48,239 nt of DNA from Methylophaga pinxianii (lineage in GTDB: Bacteria; Pseudomonadota; Gammaproteobacteria; Nitrosococcales; Methylophagaceae), in contig NZ_JAJAEO010000164.1 of NCBI RefSeq assembly GCF_020447225.1, forward strand, positions 1-48,239. The letters run 5' to 3'. Below are positions 35,437 through 44,761 of this stretch, in pieces. The first letter of the stretch is position 1; every line of letters starts with the position of its first letter. A program made the translations under genes and the position numbers. The notes beneath the pieces are model-generated. The model had not been told where the DNA came from. It did no database searches and saw nothing but the letters and a program-made list of their open reading frames with translations.

Positions 35437-36345
35437 ATGTTGCGTGGTATAGCTAATTTTGCAATGAAAGGTCGCTGGCAGGCTGCTTTAGCCGCTGCTT
35501 TGCTATCAGTTGCTGCAATGTTAATACCTCCACTCAATTATCTTGCTAGCGGGGTAATTGTACTGGCGACTTTACGCGTCGGTCCCAAAGAAGGGCTGCG
35601 TGTCATGGCGGCAACATTAGTGGTTTTTGCGGTAGTTGCCGGTTTGCTATTAGGTCAGATCTGGATCGCTGTAGTTTTATTCGTGACCAGTTGGTTACCG
35701 GCTTACTTGGTGACACTGGTACTGGGATATAGTCGATCTTTGGAGCGGGCTCTTTTGGCCGCTGCAGGTGCCGGTATTCTGGTGGTGTTGGTGGTCCATA
35801 TTTTCCTACCCACACCGGCATTATGGTGGCAAGAAGTTTTGGGGCCATTTGTTCAGCTATTATCAGAGCAATCTGGTTGGCAATTGAACGCAGCCGATAC
35901 CCAAAACTTTCTGGTGCAAATGGCCAGTATGATGACAGGTCTCATGGCCGCTGCAGTAAGCGTTAACATTATTCTGGGTATTTTAATTGGCCGGGCCTGG
36001 CAAGCTTCGTTATACAACGAAGGGGCTTTCGGTAGTGAATTTACTCAGATAACACTGGGTAAAACACTGGCTATCGTGACAGCTGCTCTTATGGGACTAT
36101 CGCTGACACCTGTTGCCGGATCACTGTCACTTTTAATAGATTGTTTACCTGTTCTGCTGGTGCTGTTTGCAATACAAGGTATTGCTGTTGCACATGCAGT
36201 AGTCCGGGCAAAGCAAAAATCTGTTATTTGGCTCGTTGTGATGTATGTGCTGATGGTGTTAATGCTGCCACAAATGTTGATTTTGACTGCCTCACTTGGC
36301 GTTTTGGAACAATGGTTTAATTTTCGCAAGCGCTCAAGGGCGTGA
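35437..36345 (+). CDS. DUF2232 membrane protein
   Basis: Integral membrane protein of 302 aa with about eight hydrophobic helices spread across its length (for example LAAALLSVAAMLIPPLNYLA and ALLAAAGAGILVVLVVHIF). It matches the DUF2232/YybS-like proteins that are found between rpsR and rplI in many gammaproteobacteria. No catalytic motif is visible and its function is unknown. The ATG lies 37 bases after rpsR and its ribosome site is poor. A short basic tail (NFRKRSRA) ends the protein on the cytoplasmic side. Confidence 0.82.
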   Translation: MLRGIANFAMKGRWQAALAAALLSVAAMLIPPLNYLASGVIVLATLRVGPKEGLRVMAATLVVFAVVAGLLLGQIWIAVVLFVTSWLPAYLVTLVLGYSRSLERALLAAAGAGILVVLVVHIFLPTPALWWQEVLGPFVQLLSEQSGWQLNAADTQNFLVQMASMMTGLMAAAVSVNIILGILIGRAWQASLYNEGAFGSEFTQITLGKTLAIVTAALMGLSLTPVAGSLSLLIDCLPVLLVLFAIQGIAVAHAVVRAKQKSVIWLVVMYVLMVLMLPQMLILTASLGVLEQWFNFRKRSRA

Positions 36346-36393
36346 TGCGGTTATTTTATAAGCAGTCTTTGACTGCGAATGAGGGTTAGAACG

Positions 36394-36942
36394 ATGCAAG
36401 TAATTTTGCTGGAAAAAGTTCAAAAGCTTGGCAATTTGGGTGACGAAGTTAGTGTAAAAGCTGGCTATGGTCGTAACTATCTGGTTCCTGCTGGTAAAGC
36501 GTTACCTGCTAACAAGAACAACAGACTGAAATTTGAAGAACGTCGCGCTGAATTAGAAGCTGCGGCTGCCAAATTACTCACCGCCGCTCAAGAACGTGAG
36601 AAAAAACTGGTTGCAGCTGGTGATGTTGATATCATGGCTAATGCGGGTGTTGAAGGTAAATTGTTCGGTTCAGTTACTGCTGCAGATATCGCTGATGCGG
36701 TAAATGCTAAAGGTGCTGATGTCGACCGTAATGAAGTCCGTTTACCAACAGGCCCGTTACGTCATACTGGTGAATACAACATTGATGTGCAGTTACATGC
36801 GGATGTCGTTGTTAGTGTGAAAGTTAACATTACTTCTGAAGCTGAACTTGCTGCTATTGCTGCAGCAGAGGAAGCACGTAAAGCGCGTGAAGCTTCACGT
36901 GAAGAAGCGGAAGCAATCGCCAAAGCACAAGAACAACAGTAA
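36394..36942 (+). CDS. rplI: 50S ribosomal protein L9, with extended C-terminus
   Basis: Ribosomal protein L9, 182 aa from the ATG at 36394 (MQVILLEKVQKLGNLGDEVS). The N-terminal rRNA-binding domain carries VKAGYGRNYLVPAGKAL, joined by the long helix (EERRAELEAAAAKLL) to the C-terminal domain (GVEGKLFGSVTAADIADAV). The usual family length is about 150. Here an extra 30-odd residue tail of Ala, Glu, Arg and Lys (AAIAAAEEARKAREASREEA) follows. It looks like a charged helix and is free of frame disruption. A strong terminator follows. Confidence 0.96.
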   Translation: MQVILLEKVQKLGNLGDEVSVKAGYGRNYLVPAGKALPANKNNRLKFEERRAELEAAAAKLLTAAQEREKKLVAAGDVDIMANAGVEGKLFGSVTAADIADAVNAKGADVDRNEVRLPTGPLRHTGEYNIDVQLHADVVVSVKVNITSEAELAAIAAAEEARKAREASREEAEAIAKAQEQQ

Positions 36943-36955
36943 GAAGTTTGACTGA

Positions 36956-36991
36956 CAGGGGTATAGTGAATGCTATACCCCTGTTATTTTT
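36956..36991 (+). terminator. intrinsic terminator after rplI
   Basis: Perfect 11-bp stem CAGGGGTATAG / CTATACCCCTG (36956-36966 and 36973-36983), loop TGAATG, tail TTATTTTT. It ends the rpsF operon before dnaB. Confidence 0.92.
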
Positions 36992-37043
36992 GTGATTCAG
37001 CGTTATTGAATCAATGCTTGTTTAACCAGCTTGGACAAATGCT

Positions 37044-38456
37044 GTGGAACAGATAACTTATCCAGAAAGCTATCAAGACAGCGCAACTCAGGCCTTGAAG
37101 GTCCCACCGCATTCAGTTGAAGCTGAACAGTCGGTTTTAGGCGGCTTGATGCTTGATAACAGTGCCTGGGAACAGGTATCTGATCTCCTGGTTGAGCAGG
37201 ATTTCTACCGCCACGATCATCAGCTTATTTTCCGCGGCATAGCGGAATTAATGGAGCAAGCCAATCCTGTAGACGTCATCACTTTAGCTGAGTGGCATAA
37301 TCAGCGAGGTGAACTCGATAAGGTTGGTGAATTAGCCTATCTCGGCGCGCTTGCGCGCAATACTCCTAGTGCAGCAAATATCAAGGCTTACGCCGCGATT
37401 GTCCGTGAGCGTTCTATCTTGCGTCAACTTATTCAGATTGGTAATAACATTGCCAATATGGCTTTTACTCCGGAAGGGCGTAATAGCGAAGAAATGCTTG
37501 ATACGGCTGAACGACGCGTCTTCGAAATTGCCGAAAAAGGGGCAAAACGTGGCGGCGGATTTATTCAGGTCAAAGATGTACTAAGTAAAGTCGTTGATAA
37601 AATTGATACGCTGTTTGAACAGGACAGCGGGATTACCGGTCTCCCTACCGGGTTTATTGATTTTGACGATCAAACCTCAGGCCTGCAACCAGCGGATTTG
37701 ATTATTATTGCTGGCCGGCCTTCTATGGGTAAAACAACTTTTGCTATGAATATAGCTGAAAATGCAGCGATTCATAGCAAACTACCGGTTGCTGTATTCA
37801 GTATGGAGATGCCTGCCGATTCATTGGCGATGCGTATGTTGTCGTCATTGGGACGTATTGACCAGCATCGTTTACGCACTGGACGACTTAACGATGATGA
37901 TTGGCCACGACTGACTTCAGCAATTGCTTTATTAAATGAAGCGCCGTTATTTATTGATGATACGGGTGGTTTGACGCCATCTGAACTCAGAGCCCGGGCA
38001 AGACGTTTAAAACGTGAACATGGGTTGAGCTTGATTATCATCGATTATCTACAGTTAATGAGCGGTAGCGCTAATGGACGGCAAGCTGAAAATCGTACCA
38101 ATGAGATTTCTGAAATTTCCCGTTCATTAAAAGCACTTGCCAAAGAGCTAAATGTACCAGTTATTGCTTTGTCTCAGTTAAACCGTTCATTAGAACAGCG
38201 ACCAAATAAACGTCCGGTAATGTCAGATCTGCGTGAATCGGGAGCGATCGAGCAGGATGCTGATATTATTGTGTTTATCTATCGTGATGAAGTTTATAAC
38301 GAAGATTCTGCAGAAAAAGGCAAGGCAGAAATTATTATCAGTAAACAGCGTAACGGTCCAATCGGAACCGTGGCATTAACCTTTCAGGGCAAATATACGC
38401 GTTTTGAAAATTTTGCTCCGGCGTACTATCAAGATTATGGTGATAATGAATCGTGA
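37044..38456 (+). CDS. dnaB: replicative DNA helicase DnaB
   Basis: Hexameric replicative helicase of 470 aa. The N-terminal domain has VPPHSVEAEQSVLGGLMLDN near residue 20. The RecA-like domain carries Walker A GRPSMGKTTFAMN, Walker B LSLIIIDYLQLMSG, VIALSQLNRSLEQRPNKRPV, and the arginine-finger region in SDLRESGAIEQDADII. No intein interrupts it. The GTG at 37044 fits the family N-terminus. It stands downstream of the rplI terminator and overlaps alr by four bases. Confidence 0.97.
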   Translation: MEQITYPESYQDSATQALKVPPHSVEAEQSVLGGLMLDNSAWEQVSDLLVEQDFYRHDHQLIFRGIAELMEQANPVDVITLAEWHNQRGELDKVGELAYLGALARNTPSAANIKAYAAIVRERSILRQLIQIGNNIANMAFTPEGRNSEEMLDTAERRVFEIAEKGAKRGGGFIQVKDVLSKVVDKIDTLFEQDSGITGLPTGFIDFDDQTSGLQPADLIIIAGRPSMGKTTFAMNIAENAAIHSKLPVAVFSMEMPADSLAMRMLSSLGRIDQHRLRTGRLNDDDWPRLTSAIALLNEAPLFIDDTGGLTPSELRARARRLKREHGLSLIIIDYLQLMSGSANGRQAENRTNEISEISRSLKALAKELNVPVIALSQLNRSLEQRPNKRPVMSDLRESGAIEQDADIIVFIYRDEVYNEDSAEKGKAEIIISKQRNGPIGTVALTFQGKYTRFENFAPAYYQDYGDNES

Positions 38457-39541
38457 GTCGTTATCCGTTTGCCCGCATTGATCTGGCAGCACTGAAATAT
38501 AATTTACAACGAGTTCGTCAATTCGCTCCTCAGAGTCAAGTGATGTCGGTGATTAAGGCCGATGCTTACGGACATGGCGTTATTCAGGTTGCCCAAGCAC
38601 TTAAGCAAAGTGATGCGTTTGCAGTGGCAAGATTAAAAGAAGCCATAACACTTCGACAACAGGGTTTTCAACAGCCAATCACTGTTTTTGAAGGTGTCAG
38701 TACTATTGAAGAATGGCAATTAGCTGCTGAATATGATTTAACACCAGTATTGCATCAACAAAAACATCTCGATTTTTTACTGAAAGCTGATATCAAGCAG
38801 CCATTTCCTTTTATGTGGCTCATGTTAGAAACCGGTATGCACAGACTGGGGCTGCCTGCGCCAGTTATCGAGCAGATTATCAAACAGCTGGAAGGGCGGA
38901 CCGATCTTATCGAGAAACTGGGATTAATGAGTCATTTTGCTAATTCCGACTTGGTTAATGATGCCAGAAATCAACAACAACTAGCAGTAATGCAAAATCT
39001 TGCTGAAAAGTCGGGATTAGCCGTTTGTATGGCAAATTCAGCCGCGATTATCAGTCTGCCAGCATCGCATTATCAGTGGGTGAGACCGGGTTTGATGCTT
39101 TATGGCGTATCACCCTTCGCTGATAAATCGGGAGCAGAGGTCGGACTGAAGCCAGTGATGCAAATCATTTCAAAATTGATTGCCAGCCAGCAGTTATCGG
39201 CAGGGGATGAAGTAGGCTATGGTGGACAATGGACTGCAGAAAAAACGATGAGGATGGGCGTAGTCAGCATTGGATATGGTGATGGTTACAGCCGCCATTT
39301 ATCAAATGCAGGTGAAGTGATTATCAGAGGTCAACGTGTGCCGGTGATTGGTCGAGTCTCGATGGATACGATTTGTGTCAATCTTGAAGCATGTCCCGAG
39401 GCGAGACTTGATGATGAAGTGATTATTTGGGGAACCGAAGCGCTGACGGTTGAATGGTTAGCTGAACAGGCGGGCACGATTCCATACGAGTTACTCTGTT
39501 GCGTGACCCCACGTGTGATCAGGGAGTATCTGGATGGCTAA
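38453..39541 (+). CDS. alr: alanine racemase
   Basis: PLP-dependent alanine racemase of 362 aa, making D-Ala for peptidoglycan. The PLP Lys is in VMSVIKADAYGHG (near residue 34), the barrel has MLETGMHRLGL and WVRPGLMLYGVSP, and the catalytic Tyr is in SIGYGDGYSRHLSNAGEV. GRVSMDTICVN follows. The GTG start overlaps the dnaB stop, and the 3' end overlaps radA by eight bases, so dnaB-alr-radA are coupled. DadX is the main alternative, but that partner dadA is absent. Confidence 0.95.
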   Translation: MSRYPFARIDLAALKYNLQRVRQFAPQSQVMSVIKADAYGHGVIQVAQALKQSDAFAVARLKEAITLRQQGFQQPITVFEGVSTIEEWQLAAEYDLTPVLHQQKHLDFLLKADIKQPFPFMWLMLETGMHRLGLPAPVIEQIIKQLEGRTDLIEKLGLMSHFANSDLVNDARNQQQLAVMQNLAEKSGLAVCMANSAAIISLPASHYQWVRPGLMLYGVSPFADKSGAEVGLKPVMQIISKLIASQQLSAGDEVGYGGQWTAEKTMRMGVVSIGYGDGYSRHLSNAGEVIIRGQRVPVIGRVSMDTICVNLEACPEARLDDEVIIWGTEALTVEWLAEQAGTIPYELLCCVTPRVIREYLDG

Positions 39542-40922
39542 AGCCAAACGTGTCTATGTTTGTCGTGAGTGTGGTGCACAAACTCCACAGTGGGCGGGAA
39601 GGTGTACCGATTGTGGTGCCTGGAACAGTCTTGAAGAATCAGTACAAACTAGCGCTAAACCCACCGCAACGCTGAATAAACATACGGGGTATGCCGGGCA
39701 GCAGCAAAATACGGTTCAGGCATTAAAAACCATCACTTCTGAACAGGCTGTTCGCTGGTCAACAGGATTGCCAGAATTAGATCGTGTACTAGGCGGTGGT
39801 TTAGTAACCGGTTCAGTGGTGCTGATTGGCGGTGATCCGGGGATCGGAAAATCAACCCTGTTGTTACAGGCCATGGCCAGTATGGCCGAGTTAAGCGGTA
39901 TCAATCCGCTTTATATCAGTGGTGAAGAATCCTTACAGCAAATCCGTCTGCGCGCGGAACGTTTGCAATTACAGGAAACACCGGTCGATTTGCTGGCAGA
40001 AACTCATGCCGAACAAATGATGGCTACCGCCCAGCTACGCCAACCACAAGTGATGGTTATAGATTCAATTCAAACCGTTTTTACAGAATTGCTGCAATCG
40101 GCACCCGGAACAGTAGCGCAGGTCCGTGAAAGTGCAGCTCAGTTAGTAAGGTTTGCAAAAACCAGCGGTATCACGATGATTCTGGTTGGACATGTGACCA
40201 AGCAAGGTGCATTAGCCGGTCCACGTGTCCTGGAACATATGGTCGATACGGTTTTATATTTTGAAGGAGACAGTTCTACCCGCTTTCGTATTTTAAGGGC
40301 TGTTAAAAATCGTTTTGGCGCAGTGAATGAATTGGGTGTATTTGCCATGACTGAGCTGGGCCTGAAAGAGGTCAGCAATCCTTCGGCAATATTTCTTTCC
40401 CGCGGTGAACAAGCGGTTCCAGGCAGTATCATTACAGTGATTCGCGAGGGCAGTCGGCCCATGCTGGTAGAAGTTCAAGCGCTGGTTGATGAGAGTCCAT
40501 TGGGCAATCCACGACGTGTCTCAGTAGGGCTGGAACAGAATCGGTTAGCGATGTTATTGGCCATATTACATCGTCATGGTTGTATCACTTGTCATGATCA
40601 AGATGTTTTTATCAACGTAGTTGGTGGGGTTAAGCTTAGCGAAACAGGTGCTGATCTGGCTGTTATATCAGCGGTAATATCCAGTCTACGTAACAAAGCA
40701 ATTCCACAGGATTGGGTGGTGTTTGGTGAGGTTGGATTAACTGGTGAAATTCGTCCTGTTCAAGCCGGCGAGGAACGTATTCGTGACGCAGGGAAACATG
40801 GCTTTAAAGTGGCATTGGTGCCAGCTGCCAATGCTCCACGAAAGGCAATTTCAGGGCTTAAAGTGATTGCTGTTCATCATTTGCAGCAAGCAATAGATGC
40901 TCTTAAAGATGGCTGGATGTGA
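39534..40922 (+). CDS. radA: DNA repair protein RadA
   Basis: RadA/Sms of 462 aa, a RecA-like helicase acting on recombination intermediates. The N-terminal zinc finger is CRECGAQTPQWAGRCTDCGA (four Cys). Walker A is GGDPGIGKSTLLLQ near residue 100. Walker B is MVIDSIQTV, followed by the RadA-specific KNRFG (LRAVKNRFGAVNELGVF). The C-terminal Lon-protease-like domain (GVKLSETGADLAVISAVISS) lacks proteolytic residues as usual. It is the last gene of the dnaB-alr-radA run and converges on the PilZ gene. Confidence 0.97.
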   Translation: MAKAKRVYVCRECGAQTPQWAGRCTDCGAWNSLEESVQTSAKPTATLNKHTGYAGQQQNTVQALKTITSEQAVRWSTGLPELDRVLGGGLVTGSVVLIGGDPGIGKSTLLLQAMASMAELSGINPLYISGEESLQQIRLRAERLQLQETPVDLLAETHAEQMMATAQLRQPQVMVIDSIQTVFTELLQSAPGTVAQVRESAAQLVRFAKTSGITMILVGHVTKQGALAGPRVLEHMVDTVLYFEGDSSTRFRILRAVKNRFGAVNELGVFAMTELGLKEVSNPSAIFLSRGEQAVPGSIITVIREGSRPMLVEVQALVDESPLGNPRRVSVGLEQNRLAMLLAILHRHGCITCHDQDVFINVVGGVKLSETGADLAVISAVISSLRNKAIPQDWVVFGEVGLTGEIRPVQAGEERIRDAGKHGFKVALVPAANAPRKAISGLKVIAVHHLQQAIDALKDGWM

Positions 40923-40925
40923 GCA

Positions 40926-41303
40926 TCAATTATCCGACATAGCTAATAAAGCGGATAGTTCTCGATGTAATAACCCCTCGTCAGCCAGATTCAGCTCAAC
41001 CAGTCTTTTTAAATGGGTAATGCTGTCAAGGTCGATAAGTTTACAATGAAACCCGATACTGTTGGCATCCATATGCGCCATTTCTGCCTGCATTTTAATG
41101 ACAATCTGCGCGTCATCTAGCAACAGATCAACGTTAAAATTATCTGTCAGCTTGCCCAACCAGTTTTCGGGGCGGGTAATTAATAATCCGTTAAGTGACA
41201 CATCAATTACCCGACAATTCAGATAGATGTCACCCTTAGTCGTTAAAATATGCGCATTAGCCGTGAAAGGAATACGGCTAAAATACCTTCGTTCATCGGA
41301 CAT
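40926..41303 (-). CDS. PilZ-domain protein
   Basis: Single PilZ domain of 125 aa. The c-di-GMP-binding motifs are RRYFSRIPF (RxxxR at residues 5-9) and VIDVSLNGLLI (D/NxSxxG near residue 34). It should bind c-di-GMP and act on motility, pili or polysaccharide. There is no second domain to suggest the target. It ends three bases from radA on the other strand and is divergent from hemJ. An EAL phosphodiesterase gene lies elsewhere in the window. Confidence 0.88.
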   Translation of the reverse strand: MSDERRYFSRIPFTANAHILTTKGDIYLNCRVIDVSLNGLLITRPENWLGKLTDNFNVDLLLDDAQIVIKMQAEMAHMDANSIGFHCKLIDLDSITHLKRLVELNLADEGLLHRELSALLAMSDN

Positions 41304-41365
41304 CGTTGATCTCCAGTTTAATATGAACGGATACTATCATTGTTTCTAATAAGGAGTCATTGCAG

Positions 41366-41791
41366 ATGTTATGGATAAAGGCGTTCCATTTGATGGCCGT
41401 TGTAACATGGTTTGCTGCCTTGTTTTATTTGCCAAGGTTATTTGTTTATCACGCGATGTGCGAGGATCAAGCCGGTAACGAACGTTTTAAAATCATGGAA
41501 CGTAAACTCTATCGTGGCATCATGACCCCCAGTGCGATTATTACCCTGCTACTGGGCATATGGCTAATGAGCTTCTACACCTTGGATCAATTGAAATCCA
41601 TGTATTGGTTGCATGCAAAACTAACTTTGGTAACGCTCCTGTTTGCATATCACGGAATATGTGGGCGAATACTCAAGCAGTTTGCCGCAGATAAAAATCA
41701 ACGTAGCCATGTATTTTATCGTTGGTTTAACGAGATGCCAGTGCTGATATTAATTGCAGTAATGATTTTAGCAGTGGTGAAACCGTTTTAA
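41366..41791 (+). CDS. hemJ: protoporphyrinogen IX oxidase HemJ
   Basis: Membrane protein of 141 aa with four hydrophobic helices. HemJ features: KAFHLMAVVTWFAALFYLPR with the conserved His near residue 8, ERKLYRGIMTPSAIITLLLG, and WLHAKLTLVTLLFAYHG with another conserved His. It oxidises protoporphyrinogen IX in heme synthesis and replaces HemG or HemY. The ATG at 41366 is nine bases after AAGGAG; the TTG at 41360 would be too close. It has its own promoter region between the divergent PilZ gene and a shared terminator. Confidence 0.92.
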   Translation: MLWIKAFHLMAVVTWFAALFYLPRLFVYHAMCEDQAGNERFKIMERKLYRGIMTPSAIITLLLGIWLMSFYTLDQLKSMYWLHAKLTLVTLLFAYHGICGRILKQFAADKNQRSHVFYRWFNEMPVLILIAVMILAVVKPF

Positions 41792-41818
41792 AAAAAAAGC
41801 CCCTCTGAGAGGGGCTTT
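41791..41818. terminator. shared terminator between hemJ and dolP
   Basis: Stem GCCCCTC / GAGGGGC (41799-41805 and 41809-41815) with loop TGA. Leftward it is followed by eight T (strong end for the dolP transcript); rightward it has TTTAGG (weaker end for hemJ). Confidence 0.9.
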
Positions 41819-41831
41819 AGGTTTGCATAAA

Positions 41832-42407
41832 TTAATCGATATATTCGAATATTTTCACCACCCGTAAAACTCCTTTTACAGAACGAGTCACGGCGACTGC
41901 ACGGTCAGCTTCAGGCTTGGTAACTTTGCCCATCAGGTAGACCGTTCCTCTTTCGGTAACGACTTTGACATAGAACGGATCGACATTTTCATCCTGGGTA
42001 ATTCTGGTTTTGACTTTGGTCGTGATCCAGCTATCGCTACTTCTGGAAGTTAATGCGCTCGGCCCCGAAATCGCCAGTTCATTAAAGACTTTACGTACTT
42101 TAGGAATGTCTTTAACTAGATTTGTGGCTTTTTGTTTAAGAGCTTCGCTGGGCGTTTCGCCTGACAACAATACAAATCCGTTGTAGCTTGTTACATTGAT
42201 ATTACTTTGATTATAAATGTCTTTATCCTGAAAAATAGCATATTTAGCTTTCACTTCAATGCTTTGATCATCCAGTATCGCTCCTGCGGTTCGACGATCA
42301 TACGCGACTGCAGCAGTCGTTGCGGCGCCACCGACCACCACCGCTGCACATGCTTGCAGAAGCATTATGGGAATCAGTAATAATAAGACCAGTCTGAATT
42401 GGTGCAT
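41832..42407 (-). CDS. dolP: BON-domain outer-membrane lipoprotein DolP (YraP)
   Basis: Lipoprotein of 191 aa. The signal ends in the lipobox MLLQAC with the lipidated Cys at residue 20. Two BON domains follow: IEVKAKYAIFQDKDIYN to VFNELAI, and DSWITTKVKTRITQDENVD to VKIFEYID. In E. coli DolP sits in the inner leaflet of the outer membrane and supports BAM and amidase activation. The order dolP after yraN and lpoA is the familiar yra cluster, but diaA, which usually lies between yraN and dolP, is missing here. Confidence 0.92.
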   Translation of the reverse strand: MHQFRLVLLLLIPIMLLQACAAVVVGGAATTAAVAYDRRTAGAILDDQSIEVKAKYAIFQDKDIYNQSNINVTSYNGFVLLSGETPSEALKQKATNLVKDIPKVRKVFNELAISGPSALTSRSSDSWITTKVKTRITQDENVDPFYVKVVTERGTVYLMGKVTKPEADRAVAVTRSVKGVLRVVKIFEYID

Positions 42408-42447
42408 GGGTTTTTCCTCATTGAAAGAGTGCTGATGAAATTGTGGC

Positions 42448-42804
42448 TTAGTTTAGTTGAAAAGCATCCTGAATCCATAAAATTTGATCAGGTGAATTTG
42501 CCGTAACGGCGATTGCATCAAATCGACAATTATGGGGCCATCCAGATTGCATTAAATAATGCTGAGCTGTGGTGATAATACGTGATTGTTTGGCACTTGT
42601 AATACTTTCCAATGCACTTCCATGATAAGCATTGCGTCGAAACCGAACCTCGATAAATACCAGGGTTGTTCCATCCTGCATGATCAGATCAATTTCCCCG
42701 CGACGGCAGTGAAAGTTACGCTGGATGAGCTTTAATCCACGTTTTTTAAGGTAATCACAAGCTAATTGCTCCGCCTGCTTACCAGACTGGAGATGGTCGG
42801 CCAT
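42448..42804 (-). CDS. YraN family (UPF0102) nuclease-fold protein
   Basis: Protein of 118 aa in the UPF0102 family with a restriction-endonuclease-like fold. The N-terminal GKQAEQLACDYLKKRGLKL is followed by the candidate active site CRRGEIDLIMQDGTTLVFIE, where Glu, Asp and Glu could bind metal, and by VRFRRNAYHGSALESIT. Function is not settled; a role with mobile DNA or Holliday structures has been guessed for the family. It starts six bases after the stop of lpoA on the leftward strand. Confidence 0.9.
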   Translation of the reverse strand: MADHLQSGKQAEQLACDYLKKRGLKLIQRNFHCRRGEIDLIMQDGTTLVFIEVRFRRNAYHGSALESITSAKQSRIITTAQHYLMQSGWPHNCRFDAIAVTANSPDQILWIQDAFQLN

Positions 42805-42809
42805 ATATT

Positions 42810-44669
42810 TTATTCACTGGTAAGTGGCTCAATCAGTCCATTACGTATTGTCGCGATAGGCATTGAACGTTCAATCTGGCCTTGCTCATTAATTGTCAGT
42901 GTACCGGTCGCTCCTTTATATTCTTCGCTTTCAGAGCTGGTCATGGTCGGTAAGAAAGGAATCATTCGATAGGCATCGACTCCCAATGCTGCCAAACGCA
43001 TAAATGTCCCGATATCACCGGATGCTTGACGCCGTACAGCGGCATAAGCTGGATCCTGTGCAGATTGTTCGCTAAACATCCAAGGTATATCGGTAAAAAT
43101 TAAGCCATTTAAATCAATATCCTGTTGAGCATTAGCCTCACCACCGTATGCATGAGAGGTCGCAAGGATCGGTAGTTGTCCTGAACGGTGGAAGCGTAAT
43201 TGGGTTAATAACTGCCGCGCTTTCAAAGGCCGGCCAACCATAAATAGAAAGTCCACATCTTGACGTCTTCGTGGTTCAAATTCCAAAGATTGTCCCAGCG
43301 TACGGCGAAGGTTCTGATAACGTTGATTACTGCTATCAACACCGAGGATGGGCGTCAGGATATGAGAATAGTCATTCTCTGCCTCATCATATTTTGCACG
43401 TGTAACAAGTTGCCCGCCCAAAGTCTGCCATTCATCAGCAAAAGCCTGTACAACGCGATCACCCCAGTCACTTCGAGGACTTAAAACGATAGCTCGTTTG
43501 TAGCCCTGTTGGTTCGCATATTCCGCTTGAGTACGGGCATCATCTTCAGGAGCCAGAGCAAATTGAAAAAAGTTAGCCTGATCAATGTCCTGATTAATAC
43601 GATTGAGAGCTAACACAGGGATTGATAGGGCATCGTATGTTGCCAATATTTCAACTGAGACCTTATCTAAAGGACCAATGATGATATTGGCGCCATCTGC
43701 TACAGCTTTATCATATTGTGAGATGACATTATTGGCATCCGGCGTATTACCGGGGCGCACATCATAAAACTGCAAACGTACATTTGACTGTGCATTAAAA
43801 TGTGCTGCAATAATGCCCTGGCGGATCGCCTGAGCTGCATTTGCTGCAGGCCCCGAATCGGGTAATAAGATGCCTATCAAATCGAGTTGCTCAGGAAGAC
43901 GGACTGGTGTTTTGATGGATTTTTTTAATTGTTCAACATCGGCAGGGTGATTCGGATAACTGTATTGCCAGTCCTCAATGGCAACTTCTATCGCTTCCGG
44001 ATTATTTTCATAGGCTTTAAAAGCATAGGCTAAAGCGAACCAGCCACTATCCTCGGCGGGCGGTTGACCCGGATTATATAAATCCAACGCCTGTGGGGTC
44101 ATTTTCATTAATGTTTGCCACAAGGCTAGATGGTTATTTTCACGCTCACCCTCTGGCAACATTCCATCAAGCTTGATGTGAGCCAGGGCTTTTTCCAGCC
44201 AGTTTTCAGTCAAATCATAAGCTGTGATGCGTAACTCAAGAATGCGTTTTTGTTGTGCCGTGTTGGCGGAAGCAAAATCAATTTTATCCAGATGCTGCAA
44301 AGCAGTCTGACCATCCAGATTTAATACTGCGATATCCGCACGTAATAAATTGGCCGTCAGCTGCTCAGCTGACGTCAGTTGTTCAAGGTTGGTTTCTGCG
44401 AGGAGAGCATCTGCCTCAGCCAATTCGCCCAATTCATACTGCATGATAGCTGCACGATATTGGAATGCCGATTTCAGCGCACCTTCAGATTCTGCCGCTT
44501 TTGTTAAATACTCTTCAGCGGCAACGGCATAATCACCTTGTTTCTCAGCGTCAGAAATCAACGTTGTCATGTCAGGACCGCTGGGTTTAGTTTCCATGGA
44601 GATTGGCTGACAGGCTGATAATGTCAGAATGGCCAACAACATAAGCAGGGCGGAAAATCGTTGCGTCAT
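42810..44669 (-). CDS. lpoA: penicillin-binding protein activator LpoA
   Basis: Outer-membrane lipoprotein of 619 aa. The lipobox is LTLSAC with the Cys at residue 20. The first third is helical, TPR-like (EEYLTKAAESEGALKSAFQY). The rest is a periplasmic-binding-protein-like domain (QLDLIGILLPDSGPAANAAQ, NIIIGPLDKVSVEILATYD, AIVLSPRSDWGDRVVQAFAD). LpoA reaches through the peptidoglycan to stimulate PBP1A. Length is slightly below the E. coli protein. It is divergent from rsmI and leads the lpoA-yraN-dolP run. Confidence 0.94.
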   Translation of the reverse strand: MTQRFSALLMLLAILTLSACQPISMETKPSGPDMTTLISDAEKQGDYAVAAEEYLTKAAESEGALKSAFQYRAAIMQYELGELAEADALLAETNLEQLTSAEQLTANLLRADIAVLNLDGQTALQHLDKIDFASANTAQQKRILELRITAYDLTENWLEKALAHIKLDGMLPEGERENNHLALWQTLMKMTPQALDLYNPGQPPAEDSGWFALAYAFKAYENNPEAIEVAIEDWQYSYPNHPADVEQLKKSIKTPVRLPEQLDLIGILLPDSGPAANAAQAIRQGIIAAHFNAQSNVRLQFYDVRPGNTPDANNVISQYDKAVADGANIIIGPLDKVSVEILATYDALSIPVLALNRINQDIDQANFFQFALAPEDDARTQAEYANQQGYKRAIVLSPRSDWGDRVVQAFADEWQTLGGQLVTRAKYDEAENDYSHILTPILGVDSSNQRYQNLRRTLGQSLEFEPRRRQDVDFLFMVGRPLKARQLLTQLRFHRSGQLPILATSHAYGGEANAQQDIDLNGLIFTDIPWMFSEQSAQDPAYAAVRRQASGDIGTFMRLAALGVDAYRMIPFLPTMTSSESEEYKGATGTLTINEQGQIERSMPIATIRNGLIEPLTSE

Positions 44670-44761
44670 AAGCTACATCAAATTTAGTTCGGAGAAGGCA
44701 TCATCTTACCTGTTCGCGTATATTACGACCAGAATCAATATTTCTTTTCAGGATATACGCC

